Assembly: GCA_030435675.1 (NCBI GenBank) | Contig: CM059623.1 | Coordinates: forward strand, 12,556,092 to 12,620,091 | DNA: 64,000 bases | Direction of reading: 5' to 3' | Origin: Steinernema hermaphroditum | Lineage: Eukaryota > Nematoda > Chromadorea > Rhabditida > Steinernematidae | Shown: one piece after another, positions 45,381 through 57,800 of the stretch | Layout: each line of letters begins with the position of its first letter | Position numbering within the stretch: the first letter of the stretch is position 1 | Program-made: the position numbers and the translations under genes | The notes under the pieces: model-generated | Seen by the model: only the letters and a program-made list of their open reading frames with translations | The model's database searches: none | Told to the model about the DNA's origin: nothing

Positions 45381-48300
45381 TAACGGACCCGTCGGTTCTC
45401 CATTGATATATAGAGGATTTTTAGCTTTGCATATTCTTATTTTGTGTGGGTGTACACCAGTATCAGAATGGTACACCAGTACCAGGAATTTTTGTTGGAA
45501 TAAACGGTAGGATGAGGCAGAAATGTTGTGACCCTGATTTCAATTTTTTCACATCTTGTAAAATAGCTCCTACAAATTTTTTCCTGCTTCTCTAGAACTA
45601 GATTCTTAGGGTAAGATGTGCCGAGAAAATAAGAAAGCGTTTTTCGATCGACATAACAATTTTGCGGCGAATTCAAAAGGCTGCAAAGCTTGGTACTTCA
45701 AGCTACGCCAGGAGACGTTATTTCTGTGTGTTTTAAGGTGCCAGAAAAGCAAATTTTGCTGAAGGAACTATCGACTCACTGGCGAACAACGTTGAGTTGT
45801 ACGAGTTTGAGTGATAACAGGTCTGTGATACCCTTAGATGTTCGGGACTGCACGCGCACTACACTGAAGAAATCACTGTGTTCTTCCATGCTTGAAAGGG
45901 CGTTTTTCGAAAGCGTATTTTTCCATTAATTCATCTATCTGGGTTACCTGGCTTATAATTTCATGTATATTTCGGATTTTTGTATGCCGAACTTAACTTA
46001 CGAACTCTACTATGTTTAATTGGCCTCTTCTTAAAGTGGATGCTTTTCCTTTTGCCACTTTGTTGTGGTCTCCGAGTTGATGGGCCTGTTTTTGAATCGT
46101 TAGTGGTAATTGTAGTTTGCCGCGTCAGACGATTCTGACGTCATGTTGGCGTCGAAAACACGACTGCTTGTTGTTGTCTTGTTGTTGTTTGAAATGGCCC
46201 AAATCCAATATAGTCAAATAGGCTATATCGAGGAGCATGGAGTCATGCTTCAAGAAGTCCATTTTGTCCTTTGGTTTATCGCAATACACTGAACTACATT
46301 ATTTTTTCAGTAATCACCAGTTTTTGTAGTTTGGGTGTTCTGGAGTTTCTGACGTCATTTTGCGTCAGTGGAATGTGATTTATTCATGTTTTTCCGCCAT
46401 AGTAACTTTGAAATTTTTCTAGTCTCGAGAGAGCTCAATCTCTACGACTGCGTCATCTTCATAGGCTATTTACAAAATAGGTTTAAGATTGCTTAGTTAG
46501 ACTGCTCATAGGAGACGAGCCCTCATAGAATCTACGGAATGATATTTTTGCATCGGAGTTATTTTTGTTAGTTGTAATATTTCTGCATTTGTCGGGTTAT
46601 GGAACGGGAAACAGTATGTATTTTTGGCAGCCCTCAACTTCAAAATCAAAGGCACGTAAGCGGACAGATATTGCCTTGTGAAGCATGTTAACCGGCAAGA
46701 CGAGATGAATCAGATCAGATAGACGATCTACGTATGATCTAACCATGATGTTTGTAACCTATCCAAGTCTACCTTTCAGTATTTCATTCCACCCATACTC
46801 CACCCACTTATTCATTTTGAGCTCTTTCTAAACTGATTCATGTTCTATTTCATCCTCATCTATGACCTTCTTTCTTCCCTGATCCATGCCTCATCCTATC
46901 CATGGTTAATCCCGCCCACGGTCCATGCATTAATATCGTATGTACAACCGAGAGCGTTCGAGTGGCTTCACTCGCTGGCTTCAAGCACCGAGATGTGATC
47001 GTCGGCTTCTTTGACAAAATGGGCCAGTCTATGACGATCCAAATTATTCATGGGCACCACATAGCAATTTTTAAAAGGCGAACGACCCGGAAGGAAACCG
47101 GACTCCTGCAGAGGTCACGAAAGTGTACTTGTCAGCTTCTTGCTCGTACCTATGTTACGAAAGCGTTGATTCTATGATTCGAAACACCAATAGATATGGT
47201 ATGACAACATTTAGAGCCTGCTTGTATTGTACCAAAACATAGATGTTTTTTTGGGATGGTGAAAATCATGTAGTTTGAGATGATTTTTGTTAGATATCTT
47301 ACGGAACAGCCCAAAGCTTTCTCTAGTCTATGTATGGAAATTTCAGCAATCTGATCACATTTCTTTTTTCTTTCCAGATATTTTACGTTGCCAACCTTTT
47401 TGCCTCATTAAACTAGGTCCCGCGAGGGGTCAGAAGGCCCTGCCTCAGAGAACGACTAGGAGGCAAGGAGGCGGCGAATGTACGACCGTGTGAAGTGGAA
47501 CAGTGAAATCACAGCAACTGCAAATGAAGAAGGGTGGTCACCTTATGATAAAAGACAGTCTAGTCTGGAACAATCGCTGAGGGACACTTTTGATGATTTA
47601 GAAGTCATTGAGTGATCGGCTGCAAACGAGACATATGTGGGTGCCCTACCAGTTTTGACCAGTTGCAGTGGTTCGATTTCGATATTTTCGCTCCTCCTAA
47701 TACGTTTTCTAACACAGTTCAGTTTTTCCTTTTTCCTGCGGCTTTTTATTTCCTAATTTTTGCCAAAATATGTCACGCTTTTCTTTTGTTTTCTCACCTG
47801 CATTTTTAAATTTAGTGTTCGGTCATCAGAGTTTGACATTTGACATCGCGTGAATTCCGTATATACAAACGTCATTTTTTCACCCTTTTCGTTAACTGGA
47901 ACCCAATAACATCTCTGTATTTTACGTTCCTATTTAGCATGTACAGCACTCAATATCTAACTAACAGTTGGGCCTTTCCACGTACACGGATATCATTGAA
48001 AATGGCCAGAAACTGAACCAAAAACTTCGTATTTTTGAAGTGTTGCTAACATAGTGTCACTGATGGGACCGCTGATCGCTCCTCTCGGATACCGTTTCCA
48101 GCCAAAGACATAAGACGATCAACATCAACGGTATATATGATACGACTCGCAAGGCGGAAGCCTCTGATGTGCGATGATAAACTAAACGAAATAGACTTAG
48201 CAGAACAAGCGTTACTACTGTTTAACTCGGAAATGGAACGCGACTGTATGTATGTGTCAGCTGATCCTCAGCAGTACATTTGCTACAATATTTTTGGTTT

Positions 48301-48849
48301 CCTGTTATTGCTTATTATCCAACTATTCACTTCCAATTTTCCCTTGCTTGATAATCTGCTGGGTGGTCTCTTGCTTCTTGATGTCACAAAAGTTGCCAAA
48401 TCTCGTAATTCACCCCTTATCACCCAATAAAATCTGAAGCACACGTCGTTTCCGCGAATCGATGCACGTTTCTCGCGTTTTTGCCCCCACCATCGCATTT
48501 AAAAAATGACTTTTTGCAGAGTTGAAGCGGCGAACACTGACACCGCTTTGTTGGTGGTGGCGCGCGTGTGGAGGAACACCACCACAAAAAGGGGTTTGCC
48601 CTCCGGCACCCTCCGTCGTCGTCCTAATTTCCCCACTCCGCGCATCGATATCAATGCTCCGCGTCTTCCCGTCGGCTTCTTCTTCAGCGTCACCCCAATC
48701 TCCCGTCCCCGTCGAGCTTCTTCTTTTGGCCCCAAGACACCGCCGCTGCGCCTGCTGATGAGCCTCGGCGTCACAGCGCGCCTCGCGAGCAGTTGACCTC
48801 CGGCGCCGAGAAGAGAGGCGAACGGACGAGGATTACGACTGCGGTCGCC
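45381..48849. other. Upstream region of the ion-channel gene
   Basis: No gene is supported. It is AT-rich with scattered ATTTTTG words, and GC-rich from about 48.50 to 48.90 kb immediately before the first channel exon. That GC-rich stretch is probably promoter or 5' UTR and gives long spurious frames. Confidence 0.4.
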
Positions 48850-51800
48850 ATGGAACTGTGCACGAGGCTCCTGCTGCTCGTCGTCGCGCTCGCCGCCGTC
48901 GCCGTCGACGCGAGGTGGGTTCTTTAGCCCTTAGATGGACGGGGAGAGGGTTGCCGAGGGCAACTCGCAGCACAAACGAAGGCGCTAATTTTAAGGGTCT
49001 TTCCTATTGGAAGGAGAATAGGAGAGGACAGTCGACAAGGCGCCTTCAGTATCATTCAATTTTTGTCTTCATAACTTGATGGGTAACATTTCAAATACCA
49101 TTTATCGTGGTTATGTATTAGGCGAGGACAATTGGAAACAACTAAGAGCGCTAATTCTAAATGGTTTCTTTTTTGGAACAAGCCAGTTAAGGCATTCCAA
49201 AGTGAGGTCGATGAGAGATTGACGGTTTCGGTATTTTTAAGTGTTACTGATTTGAGCTGACATTGACCTCAGACGACTATATGACCGTCCCATCAAACAC
49301 TAGTAAAATCCTTCTAAGGTCTTGGAACCTGAGACTGATTTTTCAAATTATAATGTATAAATTGAAATTTTTGAAATTACTAAGTTATTTTTCTTTATAA
49401 TTTTTTAAGTTACAAGATGAGGTTACAGCTTGACTAACATGAATTCAACACCATATTTGGAAAGTGGAAAAGATCACAGTTGGCTCTTAGAGGAAAGGTT
49501 CCTCTGACTTGTGAATATTACGGAGATGTGCTGCTTTTTGTAGTCGTGGGAAGCTATACAATAATCATTTGATTTTGGGCGTTAAAGACCTAGAATTGGA
49601 CAGTTTTGTATAGGCGTCACAAGGTAATGAACGCAAAAATTAATGAATTTTTGGAGGCCCATTCTACGAAGTCTTAAGATCTGATCTGACTCTTCGATCA
49701 AAAAAAAAAAATCTTCGATTTTACGACGTTTTATATTTTATTTTTTACCGTGACTCTAGTAGGAGAGTTTGCAAGTTCGGACATCCTGGGTCCCACCAGA
49801 TACAGCATTAGTTCTTTTGCTTGGCCATTCTCCACGAAGACCCAGTCAAACTCTTGGATCCGGTCTTCGAAAATTAGGACAGTCTTTGAGAGACAAATCA
49901 AGACCCGGTTTCTTTTTTTTTTGCATTTGCCACGTTGTAGTTAAGTTACTTGTCGATTATCTTTTGCAGTTCGATCACGATTTTGAACGTTAAGGCCGTA
50001 GTCCCTTCTTCACTTTGTCTGGCTCCTTCACCATCATCCCCGCTAGGGTGCACTTCTCTTGGATCTTTGCCAGTAGTCGGAATGCTTTTTGCAATCTCCG
50101 GCTGCTGTTTCTAAGCGTTCTTCAGCATTTGATCCGTTTTGTGTACTTGAGCCCTTTTTTGATCTTTTATGCAGATTCGATTTTTGGTTCTAACTGGATT
50201 CCATTCGATGTTTCCTATATTCCTGTTTGAATCGTAAACTTGCTGCCCTTATGGAACTTTCAGAACAGAGAGATGTATTTTGTGAATACTACCTTGTTAG
50301 TCAGATTTCTATTGACTTTAATAGGTGGTACCAAATCTGGGGATAGTAATGTAAATCTATACCGAGATGAGAAATATTAATACTTATTAGGTTGATGCAA
50401 AAGAAATGTCGATTTTTGTTAAAAAGAAAATTGATCATGAAAGTATAATAATCAAAAGCTGAACCCAAAAGACATTCACCATTAGTATTCACGAGTTGTC
50501 GCCTATGTCCACGTAGAGAGTGAATGCCTTACTGAACGAATTCATAGTGGTTTGGACTTGAAAAAGTTTGTGACTCAAATTTTGACTTCCTCACATCTTT
50601 TGATTTTTTTTCTGCCAAGGAGCACTGCATCGACAGGAATAAGTGATAGTCAGGTGGAGCGATGTCTGTGCTATAAGGCGGTCAAACAACTATCCTTGAT
50701 ATTGCGAAGGAGGATTCAAATCATAGTGATTGTTGTTGATTTTTTGTACATTTTGCCCCCTGATTTCCACTACCATTTTCGGGCCATCTGACTACAACGA
50801 CCCTTTTTTCACACCTATTGATCTTTCAAATGGCATACAAGCGTCTCATAGTGGTTGATTAATTAACGTTCACAAACGCTGTCGTGAGTTCTTGAGCAGG
50901 TTGCTTTCGGATTCAGCTCAACAACCTCTTTTAATGCTGCGTCACCCAAAAATTTGGGACGTTTTCCATGTGCTTCGTCTTTAAAGCACTTATCTCCATC
51001 TCAGAATCGCTGAACCCACCACTCGCACATGCATTCGGATGGGACATCTTCTTCCAGCACTTAACACGGGCTACTGTGAAATTAGGCAGGAAACTTGCTT
51101 TGTTTGAAGTTGTGTGGTATGCAAATCCGCACTGGACACTTTTTCTTGATCATGTTTAACGTAAAATTTTATTTTAATTAGAAAGGACCAGCGGGGCGGA
51201 ATATATATCAAACGATGTGCGAGTGCAAGCTCTACAAGAACTATTAATCATGTCATACAGAAACTTATTATAATGAAAGAAAGAACAAAATCAACATGAT
51301 CGACATCCCTTTTGCATCAACCTAATATTATCGAATTACGTATTATCATGCGGATTATGAATATATTGGGGCTAGAGTAAGTTTAGACTTTCTATTTCAG
51401 GCATCCGTAATAGTAATTGCATGTTAGAAATAATTTTTGGTGTGGGTTCGTTACGTGGAATCACAGTCAAAATGTCTTTTTAAGTGACGTTCTATCTTTG
51501 TTTGTCTGTGTGCATGGAATCCTTCCACACTTGATCGTTCGAGGAGTGGTCTTTTCCAGACCAAAGGAGTGCTCGTACCAGAGCCGTTCAGTTTCGGTCC
51601 CTTCTTGATGGTCTCGGTCTCGGAAAAGTGCCGAGACTCTCGGCGAGGCCTCGATGTACGGTCCCACACGGATTACTAGATTTTCATTTCAGAAAGTTCG
51701 GTAATAGCGGTGACCATGTAAGGAGGAAACTCCATGTTTGATCATTCGAGGAGCCATGGATTTCAGACAGCAGACATTATGAGGTCTTAGGCCGGTGTCG

Positions 51801-54800
51801 AACCGACCCCGACCGAATACAAATCGGGCACGCTCGCAATGAGCCACACAAACAGATCGGGAAAGACTGGTTCAATGCCACCATGTCTGTGACACCATTC
51901 ATTTGCTTTCCAGTTCGACTTTAAAATAGTCCTTGATAGCGATTGAGTTTTGAAAAATGAATGCATTTTTGACATCAGTTGATCGATATTTGAAAGAAAC
52001 GTCAACCGTTTTGTTCTTTTATCATCTCTTCTGTTGTCATCGTTAGAACTGCTCCCTTTAATCTAGCTCGTATTGTCTTAAATGTCATATTTCCCGAAAC
52101 AACACGATTGCCGTCATCGCTCCCAGTTCGCCTTTCTTCTTTCCGCCGCTCAATTGCGTGTGATTCTTGTTTGTTTGTCGGCTCCGTCTCCGCCAACGAC
52201 GCCGACTTTTCCTCACGCGACTGCTTCTGGATTCATTAGAGCGCACGCGACCGTTTCGCACGAGATTCGCACGCCTTCTCCGACGACGATGACGGCGATA
52301 ACAAAGTGCGCAATCGGACTGGCTGCCGGGGACCAACGGCCTGGATTAAATTGGCCAAATTTTGATCTATGTTCATGGGATTGCTGCCGGCCTCATTCCA
52401 TCAAATGAGCCTCTTTATGGGAGTCTCGAGAGGGGAGATGAGCACTTTTGGAGAAAAACTTGACAGCGAGAAGAGGAGATTAGAGGGTTGTCGTGCAGAG
52501 GGTGAGAGGGGTGAACGGATTTTTGCATCCTTTGTTGAGATTGCAGATGGGAATTTTTTGGTTATTCATCGGGTGACAAGGTAATCTTTGGAGACACGGA
52601 ATTTTTGAATATCTGTTGCACGAATGCTGCATAGAAACAGGTTACGCTCGCTTCGGAAACTCTTCAAGAATGCGATATGGATCAACTCGCGTTATTAAGC
52701 GTTCAGCTGATGGGTGCTTGCCTTATACACTTTATTTTTGTAACTGAAGTTTTTACTTTTATACTTTTGCTGAAAATGTGGCCGGAACTAAGACATTGAA
52801 TTTTGTAAAACATAATGTCAATGTGATTTGTGCCCCCAGCGATCGGTCGGGTCGTCCACTCGCTCTCTCTTTGAGGCTGTCTGAGCCGAATGAGTTAAGT
52901 GAGCGGTCGTTCTCGGCCGTCGCTGTTGGCGCAATGATCGCCCCGGCTCCCAGAAGGCCTGGAACACCAGGGAGCCGTAGTTCCACCGTCTCGCCAAGAA
53001 GCCCGTCATGACTGCCCGACTCTACCCGCGCCAGAGAAGCCGAAGAAGCGTTGCAACTCCGAAGTCCTCGCCGCCAGCCGCACCGAAGATGACTCTCCGC
53101 TCCGTTGGCTCTGCTCCACCGCTATTCCACTTCCGGAATCAGCTCTTCACGACTTCGATGCCCGCGCAAACTAATGGGAACGCTGCATTCTATTCGGATT
53201 CGTCTGCTCCACCGAAATCAGAAGAAAATCAGCGACCACGGTGTGACTATGTTCTTCTTTGTGCATATATGAGACGTCCTGCACGGCGTAAGCCGTTGAT
53301 TCGGGAAGATAAATCGTGTAAATCGTGTAATGTCAATGCAGCTAGCGACAGCTTCATGGGGCATGCGCTGTGTGGTCAAGGGTCGAACATGGAATTCTGC
53401 GTCGACGGCCGATTTTCGCTTGCGTAGATGTGATAGAGATAAAGTGGTCTGTTCGATGTTAATAACCATCTTTCTGCACATCAGCGTACTTTATAACATA
53501 ACGATTTTTGTACGACAAACATATTGTTGCATAGGTATAGTTGTTGGGATTTAGTTCAGAAATAAAAAAACTGAGATTACTGTATGTATGTATCTTGGTT
53601 ATACGTCGACTAACATTTTTTATTTTTGTCCTGGCTTTGTCGTTTTTTGGACACCGCGACAATTAGAGTTCTAGACAGGTAAGTAACATATTCTGTTTGT
53701 TTACTATTCGGTGTTATGCTTGCAAAAGCTATTCAAATTTTGTTGCTTTGATACACCTATGTTCCACACGAATTGTGTCGATAAGATTGTCATCTTCTCA
53801 GATTATCATTGCGTATCGTTGCGACGTCACTTGAATTCGAAGACATTATGTAGATATGTGAATAGGAATATAGGAGGTTTCCGGAATTTCGTGAAAGGTC
53901 ACGTAGATGGAAAAGCAACTACTTTTATTGGAAATAAAGAAATGTATTTTTAAGCTTTTTGAGCATTGGTTCTACCAAAAAAGAGAAATTTTCGCTGCTT
54001 GATACGTTTGAAGATATTTGCAAGAATGTATGCTTTTAGGCGTGCCCTCTATCGGCGGAACTCCCGACAGATCCGCCGCATGACGAGGATGTACGACTGG
54101 GAGGTGGACGAGAACGGCGGATTCCGGCCGGTGATTGACGGCGCCAAAGTGCAGCGGTCGACGAACGAGAAGAAATGCGCCAACGACTCTTACATCCTGG
54201 AGACGATCCTCCGCAAGTACAACAGACACAAGATCCCGGGCGGCTCGGTGAAGGTGAAGGTAGAAGTGTGGGTGCAGGAGATTACGACCATCAGTGACAT
54301 CACTAGTGACTTCCAGGTGGGTGCTGTTTTTTGGATTATTTTGTGGTGTTCAAAACACAGTCCAGTATTCTTTCTATGATTTTTGTGGCCTCTAATGGCT
54401 ACATTTCGGCTTGGTGTTATGACTCTTTCCATGTATGCGTATGGTCATTGCTTAGACAGTCTTCATCTGCCATCGATAACCACAGTAGTTTTTCGGGGAG
54501 CGAAAAAGAAACGTCTTTGGCAGGCTGTTGAATTCTAGGAAGAACAATTTATAGAAGATATAGAAGAACAATTTTTGATGATTTGACATGTCTTAGAGCT
54601 GTCATATCATTCTTATGGTGCATTAAATAGGGTAAAATTCAATTTTAAAGCCATTTTGGGTCTTCAATACCTTGTTCATATTTTTGCATGCAAACCCCGC
54701 ATAAATGGGCGATCCAAAATAAATTATTGGACGCCATTGATAAGCCTCAGACATCCATCTCATCCTCCCGTTCTTTACCTCCTTTACAATTTGCAATTTG

Positions 54801-57800
54801 CATTGGCTTTTTGTCAGTGAAGTAGTGGTATTCTTTAAAATTTTCAAATTTTTGAACTTGCTGACAAAATAATGTCAGTTAAGTTCTAGGTTGTCCCTCT
54901 TTGCGAGGCGTCGAACATTGAGAGTTCCTAGAACGAGATGGTGATTTGGGGTGGAACTTACTTGTCTTTGGTGTTGCAGGACTTCTAAGACAAGGAGGTC
55001 TCGCTTTGTTCTGATTTACGGGCGCAGAATGCGCTCAACAGTTCACGGATTTCAGACGTGAAATCGAGCGGAGAGAGCTCACACGACACGACCGCTCTCT
55101 AGCTCGACTGAAACGAGATTTTGCTAAAACTGTTTCCGCAACTATAACCGTGCCTTAACACTCTTTTATCTGTGAGTTTCACGGGTCTCATCGACATGGC
55201 GCCCTTGGTTAGGTTGGTTTGGCGCCCCTTTATCAGTATTGGCCCTAGCCGTCGCGTGTGGTATTCTATGATAGGAAGCTCTGATTCTATCAACTTGGTC
55301 AGAACTTTATTTTTGCGCCTGTAAATATACAGTAAATGCTCGGCTGCAATTAACGGACCAATTTTGCTAAACAATTTTGATGTTTTCAAATTTTTGGTTT
55401 TTCTAAGATGGTTACCACAGTTCCTATTTTTGAAGTGTCACATACTATTGCTGTGGTCTTTCGTTGTGTACTAAGCAGAAGATCAACTTGCGAAGGACTT
55501 GAAATTCGACCAGTTTATTTTGTTAGTGAGTGGCACGGACCTCATAGAAGTGGAAGTGGCGCTATTGTTTATCCTACCACCGTTAGTGTGGTATTCTATC
55601 TGTGTTAGGAACGATTGATTTTATTGATTTGCTCGCAGCTAAATTGGTTTATTTTTGAATTCGCAAATATGCACGTACACAATCTACATTCTTTTGCATG
55701 TCAATTCGTTATTTATCGAAGATTACCTGTTCCAATACCATAGAGTTGACCCGTATTTGGTTGATCAATCATGTAAACGATTTTTGGTACAACTCCGTTG
55801 ATGTTTTTTCTCAACCTTTGAACTTTGTTTTGATCAATTTAAGATTCGTTTGAAATCGCAATTTTTGTCTGAAGGTAGAATTTGTGTTAATAATGACTCT
55901 TTTATGATTTAGAGTACATATACAGCGGTAAAGTAGTGGATATAAACAGACTTTGTATGCTCCATGTTATCGTTCATGACGGGGACGAAGGTACTCTAAT
56001 ACAACACCCTCTAGCCTTTGAATCAACGCGTCTAATTGTGAATAATTCAGAGCAGATTCCAGCGACCATCCCTCATATGAATGTGTACTCTCATTGCGCA
56101 TTCTTTTCACTCCTCCCCTCCGATCACTCATTATGCATGCATCCTGCCGTCTCCATTTCACCACGGCTGCAGCGTCGGCGCCTTCCGTTCTGAAATATGA
56201 GCGCGCACTCTTATGACATCACCTTGGGCGCACGATGTTCGCGGTGGCCCAAAAACAAAGCAATCAATCGGGCGGCGAACAATCCCCAAAAGGGGGAAAT
56301 TCAATTTGCCATCGCGTGATTAAAGCTTAGATATCGGTTCCCCGCGGGTCGTCCGAAATTGGCCTCTTCTTGCCGGTCAATTATAGGAATTTGACGAAAA
56401 CGCTCTTTTTGTGTTCTCGGCGGCTGATTGAGACGAGGAGAAGAGGGCGAAGAAGAGCAGAAGAGGATTGATGAAAAATTCATTTCGTTTGCTATTTGCA
56501 GGGCTAATTGAGGTGACGGCAGGGGAGTAGGAGATTTGGGGAAGGGATTTATGGGGGTAGGGCAACTTAGGGACGGTATAATATGGCTTGTATTCAAAGT
56601 GATCCAAAGTGTCCGGTAAGCGTGTCCTAGTAAAAGTCAACCTCAAAAGAGCGTCAGCTTATGCGTGCACCTGACCATATAAACATCCTTCGAAAGTTAT
56701 GCGAGCATGGGTATTGGTATGTGCATGATTGCGGCAGTTTGTCTCATGGCCTATTTGGTTGACCCGGTATGTCTCTAGCCTATGAGGCTGCCAATATATA
56801 TTTTCTTAATATTTTGTTCGCATTGAAGACCTTTTAAGATTCAACGAGCGGATTTTTGAAAACGGAAGTGGAAACGGTAATGATTTTTTCGGAAATTTAA
56901 TCCCTGCGCCGTTTCAAGTAAACTGTTACGATAGAGACCTTTCCACAAATAAAGGTCCATCTGATAGAGTAGCTTTACTGAGTAAAATTTTTAAAAGGGT
57001 TTTTGTAATTTCATAGCTGGACTGCTATGAGATGACATGCTATGCTGATATTTAAAGTTCGGAAGGCGTCTGAATAGATGAAGAACTTTATGACTTTTTA
57101 AATTATTTGTCATTTTTGGCTTCGGGAATTCGCGTTGAATGAAATCAATTGTCAAGGTTGTTTTGTTGACTATTTTTGCGACTTCAATAGTTCCCAGATG
57201 CCTCATATTATCTTGATCCATTGCTGAAAAAATGAATTTCATTTGCTATTTGCTTTTCGTTTATTTCGTCTTGGAGGTCGTTTCAGATTCAGGGAGCAGA
57301 TTTTTGGGCATATTGGGGCCGACGTAATAGGGCTTAGTTCTACAAAGCGGAAGTGAAAATGAGGATGATTTTAGGAAATTCAATTCCTGTGTTGTTTCAA
57401 GTAAAGTTTTATCATAGATACATGTTTACAAGCAAAATAAAAGTTCTTCTGATTTAATGAATGTAACGTATGATTTCGTAAATTCACAGCACGCTTATTT
57501 TTGGACTCTGACTGCTATCATGTGCATGCTATGCTTTAACGTTCGGAAAGCGTCTGAATAGATGAAGAACTTTATGAGGTATGCGGCGAGCGGCATGAAG
57601 AACTTTTCAATCATTTGACATTTTGTGCTTCCTCTGCTTGTATGGCAATTGTTTGGTTGGTGTTTTACGACTAAAAGTAAGTTTAAAATGTATTTTCCTT
57701 TAGCTCTTCAACATCGTTGCTAAGTGTTTTTTCCTTGCGCTTTTTAACTTCCTTTGATGAACTTGAACGCATTCCAATCATTTGCCATTTTTGGCTTCGA

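Noticed and set aside
48499..48796. Open frames upstream of the channel signal peptide
   Set aside because: They overlap on both strands in a GC-rich stretch and have no splice or homology support; probably promoter or 5' UTR.
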